DNA of 64,000 nucleotides from Flavobacteriales bacterium. GTDB taxonomy: Bacteria; Bacteroidota; Bacteroidia; Flavobacteriales_D; Sanyastnellaceae. How positions within the stretch are numbered: the stretch's first letter is position 1; the number at the start of each line of letters is the position of its first letter. Where the stretch lies: positions 56,586-120,585 of the forward strand of contig CANFLZ010000001.1 of assembly GCA_947448135.1 (NCBI GenBank). Direction: 5' to 3'. Below the pieces are notes generated by a model. It was given only the letters and a program-made list of their open reading frames with translations. It was not told where the DNA came from and did not search any database. Shown piece after piece: positions 24,920 through 34,631 of this stretch. Position numbers and translations under genes: made by a program.

Positions 24920-25918
24920 ATGAGGCAAGTAATTGGAATTTTGGTTTTGTTTTTTAGTTGGAGCAGTCAGGCCCAAACCAACTTGGGAAATTCGTTTCCA
25001 TCATCGTCGTTGTCTTTTTCGCCAATGAGTATAGCCGTCGGAGGTAATTTGATTTCTCATCCCAATCCCACCTCTGGACTTTATGTTGATAATCCAGCAT
25101 TGTTGGATAGCACGCAGTCTGGAAAAGTTCAACTTGCTTATAATCGTTATGTCAGTAAGACCAATGCTACACAGTGTTTTTATTCAACCCATGTTCCAAA
25201 GAGCAAGTGGAATTTTGCTTACGGATTGAAATATTTCGGATATGGTGATTTGGATCGTTATGATGTAAATGGCAATGCGCAAGGTCAATTCAACGCTTCT
25301 GATGCGACCATTAAAGGAATCGCATCTTATGCTTTGGATAGCAATTGGACATTGGGTATAGGAGTAAGTGAGGTGTTTTCTCAATTGGATCGGACTACAA
25401 TGGCCGCTCAAACATTTGATTTTGGGGCACATTATTGGAAAAGGAGTGGTAATTGGACCTTGGATTTCATGTTGAAAAATGTAGGATGGTTGTGGGGAGG
25501 AAGTGGAGCCAAGTCCAATTATCAATTGCCTTCAGATTGGATCATCGGATTTTCCAAGAAACCCAAGAATGCTCCATTTCGATTTCTGGCCAGCGTCAAT
25601 CAATTTCAGAAAATGAATCAGCCTGTTGTACGAATTGAAGGAGTTGCCATTCCGAAATGGGAATTGGGTGATCGTATTATGCGTCATGCCACAGTAGGTT
25701 CTGAATTGAATTTGGGCGGATTGAAATTTTATGCAGGTTATAATTATCAAAGAAGAGCAGATTTGAAGTTGGTCAACTCTCCCGGAATGGCCGGAATATC
25801 AATGGGAGTGGGAATAAAAACCAAACGTTGGGAGTTGATTTACTCCTGGTCCAAATATCATGCGGCGAGCAGCGTAAATGGATTTGGGATAGTTTTTCAG
25901 CCATTCTCGAATTTGTAG
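24920..25918 (+). CDS. porQ: Type IX secretion system outer membrane protein PorQ-like
   Basis: From ATG 24920 the product is 332 residues with a signal peptide ending SSQAQ. The rest alternates like an outer membrane beta-barrel of the PorV/PorQ type: an early NPALLDS segment, FAYGLKYFGYGDLDRYD and FNASDATIKGIASYAL are the parts that suggest PorQ. PorQ is linked in the literature to T9SS function or attachment-complex proteins. The gene follows lon by 32 bases, so co-transcription is possible. A general PorV-like barrel protein is the alternative. Confidence 0.72.
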   Translation: MRQVIGILVLFFSWSSQAQTNLGNSFPSSSLSFSPMSIAVGGNLISHPNPTSGLYVDNPALLDSTQSGKVQLAYNRYVSKTNATQCFYSTHVPKSKWNFAYGLKYFGYGDLDRYDVNGNAQGQFNASDATIKGIASYALDSNWTLGIGVSEVFSQLDRTTMAAQTFDFGAHYWKRSGNWTLDFMLKNVGWLWGGSGAKSNYQLPSDWIIGFSKKPKNAPFRFLASVNQFQKMNQPVVRIEGVAIPKWELGDRIMRHATVGSELNLGGLKFYAGYNYQRRADLKLVNSPGMAGISMGVGIKTKRWELIYSWSKYHAASSVNGFGIVFQPFSNL

Positions 25919-25941
25919 TAGAATTAACCCCTTTTGATTTT

Positions 25942-25949
25942 TACTTTTG
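25942..25949 (+). promoter_or_regulatory. -7 promoter element of def
   Basis: TACTTTTG matches TAnnTTTG and ends four bases before ATG 25954, again predicting a leaderless transcript. Confidence 0.5.
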
Positions 25950-25953
25950 TCAA

Positions 25954-26523
25954 ATGATATTACCCATTGTAGCCTACGGAGATCCTGTTTTGAAAAAGAA
26001 GGCAGTTGAGATTGAGAAGGATTATCCAAAGTTGAAAGAATTGGCGGACAATATGTTTGAGACCATGCATCGCGCAAGTGGTGTTGGCTTGGCCGCTCCG
26101 CAAGTTGGCTTGGCCATTCGATTGTTTGTCGTTGATTTGACGCCCTATGGTGAAGGGGAAGATGCTGATCCCGACTGCAAGGATTTTAAAAGAGTCTTCA
26201 TCAATCCAATTATTTACGAGGAGGAAGGTGAAGAATGGGGAATGGAAGAAGGGTGTTTGAGCTTGCCACATTTGCGTTTGGAAATATTCAGAAAGCCCAT
26301 TGTAAGAATAGAGTATTACGATGAGAATTGGGATTTGTACGAGGAGGAGTTGGATGGATTTCCAGCTCGTGTCGTCCAGCATGAATACGATCATTTAGAG
26401 GGGATACTTTTGCCCGATCGTGTTTCATCGATGAAAAGAACTTTGATCAAAAGTAAGTTGAGCAATATTGCTAAAGGGAATGTAAGTGTTAGTTATAAAA
26501 TGAGATTCGCCAATGTGTTATAA
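25954..26523 (+). CDS. def: Peptide deformylase
   Basis: Def removes the formyl group from nascent N-terminal Met with a metal bound by Cys and two His. The three family motifs are present: GVGLAAPQVG (about 43), EEGCLSLP (about 108) and QHEYDHLEG (about 150). ATG 25954 (MILPIVAYGDP) gives the usual 189 residues; the open frame begins earlier at 25828 inside porQ and is not needed. It overlaps the lipoprotein gene by 11 bp. Confidence 0.96.
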   Translation: MILPIVAYGDPVLKKKAVEIEKDYPKLKELADNMFETMHRASGVGLAAPQVGLAIRLFVVDLTPYGEGEDADPDCKDFKRVFINPIIYEEEGEEWGMEEGCLSLPHLRLEIFRKPIVRIEYYDENWDLYEEELDGFPARVVQHEYDHLEGILLPDRVSSMKRTLIKSKLSNIAKGNVSVSYKMRFANVL

Positions 26524-27061
26524 GTCAATTTTGAAGTTTTTTCCAGCGCTCCTTTTGTTGATCATGGTGTCTTGCGGAAATGAAAGCAATAGAAATCCGG
26601 AGCAAACCAAGTTAATGGATGCGATCACTGATTTGTCCAAGGAAGTATATCAAAACGAGAAGCCGATTGATATCCAAAAAGGAGAGGATTTGTTGCAAAA
26701 ATTGACAGAATACACCAATGCTTATCGTTCCGATTCTATGTCAGCGACCTACCTATTGGATGCGGCGCAATTGGCGGCTAGTTTGGGTAAATATCAAAAG
26801 GCTATCGATTTATTGTTGAACTATGCTGAGCATCCCAAGGCTACAAAATTGGACTACGCCACCTATTTGGTCGGCTATGAATATGATGCGCATTTGAAGC
26901 AGCCGGTCAGTGCAGAACGCTATTACAGAGAAACAATCGAACGCTATCCCGATTCTGAGTGGGCCAAAACAGCCAATCAAACTTTGCAGTGGTTGGGTTT
27001 GACGGACGAAGAGTTGATTAAAAAGTTACAAGAAAAAAATCAATCCACTAGCGGACAATAA
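26513..27061 (+). CDS. TPR-containing lipoprotein
   Basis: The lipobox LLLIMVSCGN (Cys at about 21) marks a lipoprotein. The mature part is helical with TPR-like units (LGKYQKAIDLLLNYAEHP and SAERYYRETIERYPDSEWA, about 100-150), resembling tetratricopeptide envelope lipoproteins. It overlaps def by 11 bp and, at its 3' end, the convergent type B gene by 14 bp. The partner is unknown. Confidence 0.75.
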   Translation: MCYKSILKFFPALLLLIMVSCGNESNRNPEQTKLMDAITDLSKEVYQNEKPIDIQKGEDLLQKLTEYTNAYRSDSMSATYLLDAAQLAASLGKYQKAIDLLLNYAEHPKATKLDYATYLVGYEYDAHLKQPVSAERYYRETIERYPDSEWAKTANQTLQWLGLTDEELIKKLQEKNQSTSGQ

Positions 27062-29069
27062 TTACGGTACCGTCAAATATTTTTGGCTCTACATCGCCGA
27101 ATAGCCATATTTTAATCTTCCACAAATAAGCGCCATCTTCGACATAAAAGTCACCCTTGTTTGAATTGCCATACCAAGCGGTATGAATGTCCTCTGTTTC
27201 AAAAATGTTCTCGCCGTCTCGGTTGTAAATCTGAAAAACATACTTGGCAATTTCTCGCTTACTATCCATCACGGGACGAAACCCATCATTGAGCCCATCC
27301 TGATCAGGTGTGTATGCGTTGGGCATGTATAATTTAAAGCCTGAAGCGATCGTCACGTATTCACAGCTTTTGGTGGAGCAGTTGTGAGAGTCAGTTCCTG
27401 TAACACACACTTCAAACTCTGCTGGAACGGTGTTGGCGAAATAGTGTACAGGGTTGTATTCGACAGAACCCGTTCCATCTCCAAAGTCCCAAATGGTTTG
27501 CTCGACCGCAGTATTTCCGGAATAAAATGTAACTTCAGGATTGGCTATGTCCGGCTGTTGCGGAGTGAAAGTAAAGGCCATATAGGGATTTGCATAAGGG
27601 CAAATCCAATCCACATGGTATAGAGTATCTCTACAACCAAATTGATTCAGCGAAGTGAGCGCAATGTCGTAGCAAGTGGGATTTTCGAAAACGAATGGAA
27701 AGTCGTCTGAGCTTGCAGGATAAGAAACCCCATCAATGATCCAATGTCGATCTGAAACAATACCAGGCGTCAAGTCAAATAGATGATTAAAAAGTGGCGC
27801 ACATCCATTGTTCGTGTCTAGCAGCATGTGAAGATTCGGCAGAAAGTCAATGACAATGTCTAATTGTGAGGAAGAAGCACAGGCTACGTTTGGTGTATAG
27901 TTGATAGTGTGCAAACCAGGAACAAGGAGTTGCGGATTAAGAATCCCATTTTGGTCAATGGCATTAAAATCGGTCGTCCAAGTTCCACCTGGAATATCTG
28001 TTGAATAGTTTTGTAGTACGGCATTGTTGCACATGGAAGTAGGGCCTGTGATTTGAGCCATCACTTCAGGTGTTACAGTGATATTGTAAGTCGCCGGCAT
28101 ATTGCATCCGGTCAGTCCATTGGTTGGCGTAAATACTATGGTATAATTTGTTGAACTAACGATATCTTGACCATTGGGTATAAACTGATTGCTATTTATC
28201 ATAGAAGGAATACTGCAAGACCAAATTCCATTCGCCGGAACACCAAATAGTGTAATGGGTTGACCATTTTCACATACCACTGTTTCGGTGTTGTTGATTT
28301 GCCCATAAATCAATCCTTGAAAATTGATATTGGTCGAAGCAGAACAGCCATCGCTGTTGGATAGGGTAAATCCCAATACAGAATTGTCTGCAATATTCGA
28401 AACACTAAAAGATCCATTGTTGGATACCGCTGCGGGAAAGCTCAGGGTTGCGGGGAAAGAATTGGATACTTGAAAATTGATGGCGCCCATGCCAGCTTGA
28501 TCTACTTGAACATTCAGTGAGTGATTCATGCAATCTTCTTGGGTAGTAATCGTGATGGGTGGTTGTAGGATGACATTAAAGGTTGTCGAAAAATCCATGT
28601 CTGGAAGACCAGTCACTCCGTTGACGTAGGGAACATTGTCGGCGATACTGTAGAAGGTAACCACTTGAACAAAAAACGAAGTTGGCGAAGATAAAGCTGT
28701 TGGAAGAGGAGGGGTTTGAAGATTGAAAAGGTCATTGTATGTCACCTGTAATGGTGCGAAGAAGGAGCCTTGTGTTTGTTGAGATACAAATCCAAGTAAA
28801 TTGGGATCGTTCAAGAGATCACCATTGGTGTATGTTGGCGTTGCAGCAAAAACGGCAATGCCAATCCCCGGATTGTAGTTGACTCCAGCAATATTCATAT
28901 CAGCTGGCGGTGTGACTGGACTCAGCATGTTGAAATAACCTGATTCACCTTCACACAGAACCAAATTGTTTTGATCATCACTAAAACTAACAGAACCGAT
29001 ATTGGCCTGACCAATTGCAATTTTTGTCAAGAGCAAAAAGAAAATTCCAATAGAGATTTGTTTGAGCAT
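27048..29069 (-). CDS. Large secreted protein with PKD domain and T9SS type B sorting domain
   Basis: The product of about 673 residues has a signal peptide (MLKQISIGIFFLLLTKIAIGQ), several Ig-like or SprB-type modules, a PKD domain (TIWDFGDGTGSVEYNPVHYF, about 525-545) and a type B C-terminal domain from YMPNAYTPDQDGLNDGF to GTVIIVR. It is a likely T9SS-exported surface or matrix protein. The TACTTTTG element abuts ATG 29075; ATG 29069 lies six bases after that element and is preferred, since the transcript would begin there. It lies downstream of the 1,656-residue type B gene but behind a terminator. Confidence 0.82.
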   Translation of the reverse strand: MLKQISIGIFFLLLTKIAIGQANIGSVSFSDDQNNLVLCEGESGYFNMLSPVTPPADMNIAGVNYNPGIGIAVFAATPTYTNGDLLNDPNLLGFVSQQTQGSFFAPLQVTYNDLFNLQTPPLPTALSSPTSFFVQVVTFYSIADNVPYVNGVTGLPDMDFSTTFNVILQPPITITTQEDCMNHSLNVQVDQAGMGAINFQVSNSFPATLSFPAAVSNNGSFSVSNIADNSVLGFTLSNSDGCSASTNINFQGLIYGQINNTETVVCENGQPITLFGVPANGIWSCSIPSMINSNQFIPNGQDIVSSTNYTIVFTPTNGLTGCNMPATYNITVTPEVMAQITGPTSMCNNAVLQNYSTDIPGGTWTTDFNAIDQNGILNPQLLVPGLHTINYTPNVACASSSQLDIVIDFLPNLHMLLDTNNGCAPLFNHLFDLTPGIVSDRHWIIDGVSYPASSDDFPFVFENPTCYDIALTSLNQFGCRDTLYHVDWICPYANPYMAFTFTPQQPDIANPEVTFYSGNTAVEQTIWDFGDGTGSVEYNPVHYFANTVPAEFEVCVTGTDSHNCSTKSCEYVTIASGFKLYMPNAYTPDQDGLNDGFRPVMDSKREIAKYVFQIYNRDGENIFETEDIHTAWYGNSNKGDFYVEDGAYLWKIKIWLFGDVEPKIFDGTVIIVR

Positions 29070-29075
29070 ACCCAT

Positions 29076-29083
29076 CAAAAGTA
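29076..29083 (-). promoter_or_regulatory. -7 promoter element of the 27048-29069 gene
   Basis: TACTTTTG (minus strand) matches TAnnTTTG. It is followed by two in-frame ATGs (29075 and 29069); the expected transcription start falls at about the second. Confidence 0.45.
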
Positions 29084-29088
29084 GGGAT

Positions 29089-29125
29089 AAAAAAAAACTT
29101 CTCAGATCATCAACCTGAGAAGTTT
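29089..29125 (-). terminator. Rho-independent terminator after the giant type B gene
   Basis: On the minus strand AAACTTCTCAG / CTGAGAAGTTT form an 11-bp stem with a 9-base loop, followed by nine T residues. It separates two T9SS cargo genes of the same orientation. Confidence 0.9.
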
Positions 29126-29149
29126 CAACTTTAAAACGTTTACAAAGTT

Positions 29150-32100
29150 CTATCGAATAACGGTGACAGAACCGTTGAATAATTGGGTGTCATCTAAACC
29201 TTCCAGAGTGATTTCCATCATCCATTGGTATACTCCGCTACTGACATAATAGTCTTTGGCGGTGTTTGTGTTTGCATTCCAAAATTCGTTGTAGTCGGTG
29301 GTTTCAAAAATAATGTTTCCCCATCTGTCAAAAACACGGAACAAATAAACTGTTATTCTTTCTTTTCCGCTGATCACAGGGCGAAGCGCCTCATTCAAGT
29401 TGTCTTGATCAGCAGTAATAGCAGAAGGCATAAATACTGCAAATCCTTCTTTGATAATGACGGTATTGCAGAAAGTGCTCAGACATCCGTTGAGATCGGT
29501 ACCATCCAAGCAAACCTCATAGGTTCCAGGTTCTGTTACGCCAGAAAAGTTGAATGAAGTGGCTTGACCAGTTCCTGTTCCATATCCCGCAAAATCCCAA
29601 TCCAACTGAGCCAAAGGCGAATCAGAGCTATTGATAAATTGGAATTGAGGATTGTCCATGGTTACAGAAGATGGGGTAGAATAGAAGGAAACGTCTGGTA
29701 AAGGATAAATCTCCAATAGATTATTGTAGAACGTAGTATCGATACATCCATTTTCATCTTGAATGATCAATTGAACATCGTATAATCCGGGAACTGTTTG
29801 GGTGGTCGATAAACCATCGCAATCTCCATTTGTGTCTTCAACTCCATTGATGTACCAGTGGCAGTTGGTGTTGGTAGCTGCACTTACCGCAGTATTGTCT
29901 AATTCAAAAGTAAAAGGTGTACAACCATTTGGATCAACTGGCGTAACCAAAGCATTGGTGGTATCAAATACAACAATTGGAACTGCAATTTGAGCAACTT
30001 GTCCACACTGCACACCAGGGGCATTGGTAATATCGTACCACAAATCATACATTCCTGCGCCTGCAATTAGGGGATTAAACAAATTGGCACCAGTGATTGC
30101 ACTGTCATCCGAATAAGAATCTGTTGCGGCGTCGTAAGTCCCAGCATGCCATTGGCCACCCGCAGGCGTTCCGTTGGCAGAAAGATTGACCAGGGCACTA
30201 TTGGTGCACTTGCTCAAGTTGCCAGAAACCGTTGGGAAGTAATCATCCAATATGGCCACTTGTATATGTTGTGATTCGATACTACACCCAGGCAAGGCAA
30301 TGGTTGGTGTGAAAGAAAGCTCCATGTAGTTCAGATAAGGAGCAACGCCAGGATTGGTATTGATCAAGTCGTAACTGGGAACGAATGTTCCTGTTGTATT
30401 GTCAAAGTAGGCATTTAACGGCGTGGTGAGTAAATTACCGTTCCATGAGATATTCCAAGTTCCAGGAATTGAAGTGTTTCCTAGGCCTTGACCGAGGCCA
30501 ACGAAATGCAAATTATCAGCGGGATCATTGGAAGCGCATCGCACAATTTGTCCAGGAACAGTAGCTGCGGGCGAAGTGATGCTGTTGTTGATTTGGCCCA
30601 CAATACCTTGTGTCGGTCCTACGAAAGCAGTCGAAGTGAAAGTAGCAGGACAACCGTAATCATCTGTAATGTTCACGCTCAGAGCGTTTCCAGTGACCAT
30701 ACCACCGTATACAAAGAAACCGCCTGAGTAATTGGTGCCATTGTAGGTTGTGGAGGCGTCATTGTTCATGTCAGATTGAGTGGCATCCAAAGTTGCATTG
30801 GCCGGATTGTCAGATGAAATGTTCCAAGTGAAAGGGTAGCTTCCTGATTCCGCTTGAAAAATCATCAACCCATTCAAGCAATCTTGACCTACTTGGGCTG
30901 TGGTAATTGGTGGAGGCAATACAATAGTCCAACTAGCAGATTCATCACCGCAAGGTGCAGATACCAGAGGAGTGAAGTTTAAACCAAAGCCAGTTTCGTA
31001 CAAAGGAGGCAAATACGAACTATTGGCGGCGTCATAGTAGCTTGAAATATCCAAAGGCAAAGCACCCAAATTACCACCGTTGTAGAGGGTGATAATTTTA
31101 GCTCCAAAGATGAGCGGTTCGTCACCGACAACAGAAGTAAGGTTGAGCGCATTTGCAATTTGATTAGCAGAAACAAATCCTGCATCATAAAGAAGATCCA
31201 AATTGGGGACAGTTGGAACGGCAGCAGTAAAATCGATGTCAGCAATATCCCAAAGCACTTGTTGAGCAGGATTGTTTAGATCATAAAAAACAAGACCCAG
31301 AGCGCGTTGATGCGGTTTCAAAACCGGAGCATTAGAAGCGTTCAATGCATAGGCGGGAGCAGGAGCAATAAAGTTGTCGTTGGAGTTCCATGACAAGGTA
31401 GAGCCAGCAGCACATACAACGATTTGATTTTGTCCAGCAACGGTAGTAGATGCAATGGATGTGGAGAAAGTTCCAGCGTCAGCATTACAGCTACAATCAC
31501 CAGGAACTACAAAAGTCACAGTTGCTTGACAAGGCGTAGCGACACCCGTGAACTCAGCCAATAATGTTGCAGTGAATGCAGCAGTTACTCCACCAACGGT
31601 AGGAGGAATACTCACCGATAGATTGGGTTGCGTTACATTTCCGTTGGAAGGAACAAATGCACCTAAGCCAATGTTTTGAGAACCACCACCAGGAATGGGA
31701 GAGAATGATAGATTAAATCCGGCACCTGCAGGGACATTGCTGATATCCATCTGAACACCCATGGTGAAGATGTTGCTGTATCCCAAACAATCGGAAAGAT
31801 TGGTCACCGTTAGATTGGAAATCGAACATTGGCACTGCGTAGGATTGGTATAAGCAAAAGAAGGAAGGTAAGGAGTTGCCGGGTTAGCTGCAGAAATAAC
31901 GGGAGAATCGAAAGTACAGCCTGCGCTGCTTAGCAAAGAGAAAGAGAAATCATGATCTGAAGTTGCAGGAACATCCATCACTGTCACCGAGACAATATTA
32001 CTCGCAGGAACTACTGAGATTGGGAAAGAAGTAGCGAAAGGACCGCCAATTCCAGAGACACTCACGCTCACCGGCGCTCCATCCATAAAGAAATAGATGT

Positions 32101-34117
32101 TCGTAGCATTGACAGTATTGGCGCCGATTACGTTCAAATCAAACTGAACATCATTCGTAGAACCAGTAGTTGTTACAGCGCAAGAGTTAGGGATTTCCGT
32201 GAAGTTTTGTACATCTACCATAGGCACTTCCACTTGCACGACAGGGTCTGGGAAGACACATGGGATAATAGCCCCTGTTGTAATATCGGTCAAAGAGAAA
32301 GTAATGTCACAAAATCCATCACTGTTTGTTCCAGGAGCCAAGCCGCTGATTGGGCCAAATATTCCGAAGTTATAAGTTGATGCGTTTAATGTCGCAATAT
32401 CTGCAAGGCTGTTGATGTTCACCACATTTCCACCACCACATTCGTAATCAATATTCAATGCAGATCCAAAAGGAAGATTGGCGTTGTTAATGTCCAATGA
32501 GATGTCATAGTACACAGGGTCAGTACCAGCAGGCGGCATGGGCTGACAAGTGAACGCAGTTACAGCAGCATCCAATAAACATCCGCAAGGATCAGGAGAT
32601 TGGTACGTTCCAGTTACCACACATGTTGGATTGGAATCGAAATAGAACTGCACGGTGTGTGATGCACCGTCTGAGTATGCAGGGATGTTGAATGTATATG
32701 GTGAAGCGGCAGGTGCAGGAATATTGAGTAACTGGGTTGTTCCAGACATCACAACTAAATTTCCTAAACCCGTTCCGCTGAAATATATTTTTCCGCCAAT
32801 TGTATGCCATCCATTTTGTAGCGGCGTCGAGTCGTCATCATCACAAAGTGAAGGTGTTATGCAACCAAACAAAGCCAAGTTACATCCACCTGGAGTTGGT
32901 GGGGTATATGTAAAATTGCTGAGCGGACACCCAGAAGTGGAAGTAAAGCTACCATATACGCTGTCACCACCAGATGAGACGCCTACAGAAATATTGCCAG
33001 CAACGTTCACCGCAGTAGCGGTTACGCAAAATGACATGATACAACCGGTGCCACCAGCACCCGAATCACCCCAGTCATCTCCACCATTTCCGTTCAAATT
33101 GTAATCGTAATAATATCCATATCCCGCAGGAGTTGCGCTTCCACCGGTTGGACTGATACTGGTTTGCCAAATCCACGCACCAGGCCCTGCAGCACCACAT
33201 TCAACTGGAGTTTGAGAAGGAGTAGGCGTACTCCAACCATTACCCAAAGTGATTGACATTCCATCCAACCAGTCACCTGAAGCGTTGCTATAGTCGAGTG
33301 AGTAACATATTTCAACGTTGTCACCGTTTACAATACCTGCAGTTGTTGAACTGGGAGGGTTCCCGCTTCCCACCACTTGGAAAGTGATTGACTGCGTTCC
33401 GATACATGCGTTGGTAGCAGGAACAGCGCAGTTGCAACTGGAGTTGACAACCTCTCCCGTTGTGCTCGGATTACCATCATCGCAAGGAGCGCCGACATAA
33501 ATGGAGGCGCAATTGTCATCACAATCGCCCGTATTTAATATATATCCTGCTGGGGGAGTACAAGTTGAAACCACATTGCTCGCGTCACCAAATCCATCAC
33601 CATCCAAATCAGGAGCATAGTTTTGTGGAGTAGCACAGTCAGATGAATTGATGTCAAAGCAAGAAACAGAGGCTGCGCCACTGTACATCCAAATTTGTAA
33701 GTAAACCAATGTGCCTGCCGCACCACTAATCGTCAATTGCGGCATAAGTCCCGCTCCACCGTCGTCATTGCAACCTACTTGGGTGTAAGTGTTTGAAGTT
33801 GGATTGTACGTGTAAGCCGCCATACCAGGGTCTCCTGTGCCGGTGGGGGAGACAAAGAGTTGACCTGAAGCTGGAATCACCATTAGAATCCAACCATCTG
33901 GATTTTCACTTCCCGTAGAATTTCCAGCACAGCCCGGAGCGGGAGTTACTGTACTTACAGTGAAGTTAGGACTTGGACATGAGGAAGGTATAGTCCCTCC
34001 AGCCGTAGGGTCGTAAGGCACGTCCGTAGCGGGATTGGGATCGTCTGATAGCTGTGCGGAAAGAGCATTAAAGCTAACGATTGCCAACAAAGTCAGCATT
34101 TTTTTGATTATTCCCAT
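29150..34117 (-). CDS. Giant secreted T9SS cargo (about 1,655 residues), type B-like sorting domain
   Basis: A signal peptide (MGIIKKMLTLLAIVSFNALSA) is followed by a pre-peptidase-like domain, a calcium-type DLDGDGFGD segment with Cys-rich neighbour, a G/Y-rich module (YGYYYDYNLNGNGGDDWG), several Cys-containing beta modules, a PKD-like domain (QLDWDFAGYGTG) and a C-terminal domain ending FNGSVTVIR. The usual type B opening TPNxDGxND reads SAITADQDNLNEAL here, a weak match. ATG 34117 is preferred for the signal peptide, but ATG 34147 lies six bases after TATATTCG and is possible. Surface adhesion or matrix formation is inferred. Confidence 0.8.
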   Translation of the reverse strand: MGIIKKMLTLLAIVSFNALSAQLSDDPNPATDVPYDPTAGGTIPSSCPSPNFTVSTVTPAPGCAGNSTGSENPDGWILMVIPASGQLFVSPTGTGDPGMAAYTYNPTSNTYTQVGCNDDGGAGLMPQLTISGAAGTLVYLQIWMYSGAASVSCFDINSSDCATPQNYAPDLDGDGFGDASNVVSTCTPPAGYILNTGDCDDNCASIYVGAPCDDGNPSTTGEVVNSSCNCAVPATNACIGTQSITFQVVGSGNPPSSTTAGIVNGDNVEICYSLDYSNASGDWLDGMSITLGNGWSTPTPSQTPVECGAAGPGAWIWQTSISPTGGSATPAGYGYYYDYNLNGNGGDDWGDSGAGGTGCIMSFCVTATAVNVAGNISVGVSSGGDSVYGSFTSTSGCPLSNFTYTPPTPGGCNLALFGCITPSLCDDDDSTPLQNGWHTIGGKIYFSGTGLGNLVVMSGTTQLLNIPAPAASPYTFNIPAYSDGASHTVQFYFDSNPTCVVTGTYQSPDPCGCLLDAAVTAFTCQPMPPAGTDPVYYDISLDINNANLPFGSALNIDYECGGGNVVNINSLADIATLNASTYNFGIFGPISGLAPGTNSDGFCDITFSLTDITTGAIIPCVFPDPVVQVEVPMVDVQNFTEIPNSCAVTTTGSTNDVQFDLNVIGANTVNATNIYFFMDGAPVSVSVSGIGGPFATSFPISVVPASNIVSVTVMDVPATSDHDFSFSLLSSAGCTFDSPVISAANPATPYLPSFAYTNPTQCQCSISNLTVTNLSDCLGYSNIFTMGVQMDISNVPAGAGFNLSFSPIPGGGSQNIGLGAFVPSNGNVTQPNLSVSIPPTVGGVTAAFTATLLAEFTGVATPCQATVTFVVPGDCSCNADAGTFSTSIASTTVAGQNQIVVCAAGSTLSWNSNDNFIAPAPAYALNASNAPVLKPHQRALGLVFYDLNNPAQQVLWDIADIDFTAAVPTVPNLDLLYDAGFVSANQIANALNLTSVVGDEPLIFGAKIITLYNGGNLGALPLDISSYYDAANSSYLPPLYETGFGLNFTPLVSAPCGDESASWTIVLPPPITTAQVGQDCLNGLMIFQAESGSYPFTWNISSDNPANATLDATQSDMNNDASTTYNGTNYSGGFFVYGGMVTGNALSVNITDDYGCPATFTSTAFVGPTQGIVGQINNSITSPAATVPGQIVRCASNDPADNLHFVGLGQGLGNTSIPGTWNISWNGNLLTTPLNAYFDNTTGTFVPSYDLINTNPGVAPYLNYMELSFTPTIALPGCSIESQHIQVAILDDYFPTVSGNLSKCTNSALVNLSANGTPAGGQWHAGTYDAATDSYSDDSAITGANLFNPLIAGAGMYDLWYDITNAPGVQCGQVAQIAVPIVVFDTTNALVTPVDPNGCTPFTFELDNTAVSAATNTNCHWYINGVEDTNGDCDGLSTTQTVPGLYDVQLIIQDENGCIDTTFYNNLLEIYPLPDVSFYSTPSSVTMDNPQFQFINSSDSPLAQLDWDFAGYGTGTGQATSFNFSGVTEPGTYEVCLDGTDLNGCLSTFCNTVIIKEGFAVFMPSAITADQDNLNEALRPVISGKERITVYLFRVFDRWGNIIFETTDYNEFWNANTNTAKDYYVSSGVYQWMMEITLEGLDDTQLFNGSVTVIR

Positions 34118-34232
34118 CTTATTTGGTTTCAAGACACTCAAATTCATACCTCGCGAATATAATTTAAATTAATTGTCACTTTGTAAATTCATTACGATAA
34201 GGAAGTTCAGTTTTGTCAAAAAAATAATAACA

Positions 34233-34619
34233 ATGCAAAACATCCCTTACTATTTGAATGACGACGGCGCGCAGCAGTTCGTTGCCTGGAAAAATGATCA
34301 AATCGAGCGTCAACATGGATTGTTGGCTTTCATGGGCGGTCAGTGTCTCATACAACCCATGAAAGACGGGCGTTGGCATGTCATGAATGGGCCTTTGGGT
34401 AGATGGCAAATTATGGAGCAATTGGACATGTTTGATTGGCAAGTTTTGAAAGCGTATTGTGTTATGGAAGAGAATGAGCAATTGCGCATGCGAAATTTTA
34501 TTTCCACTCGAGCAAAAACACATGCGGAGATTTTACAAGTCTTGCCGCAAAATAATGTCTCTTGGAAAAATTCTTTTTTAATTGCGTTCTCAAAAATGCT
34601 TCAGGAGACAGAAGCCTGA
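34233..34619 (+). CDS. Cytoplasmic protein of unknown function
   Basis: From ATG 34233 (MQNIPYYLNDDGAQQ) the product is 128 residues, Trp- and Met-rich, without signal peptide or membrane helix. WKNDQIERQHG and PLGRWQIMEQLDMFDWQVLKAY are the most distinctive parts (the latter given in outline). I do not recognise a family. It is divergent from the giant secreted protein and 12 bases before the next gene, so the two may share a transcript. Confidence 0.55.
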   Translation: MQNIPYYLNDDGAQQFVAWKNDQIERQHGLLAFMGGQCLIQPMKDGRWHVMNGPLGRWQIMEQLDMFDWQVLKAYCVMEENEQLRMRNFISTRAKTHAEILQVLPQNNVSWKNSFLIAFSKMLQETEA

Positions 34620-34631
34620 TTAAATTCGTGC

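Noticed and set aside
25828..25953. 42-codon N-terminal extension of peptide deformylase
   Set aside because: It lies in the porQ coding region and the family starts at the MILPIVAYGDP segment, which also has a -7 element in front.
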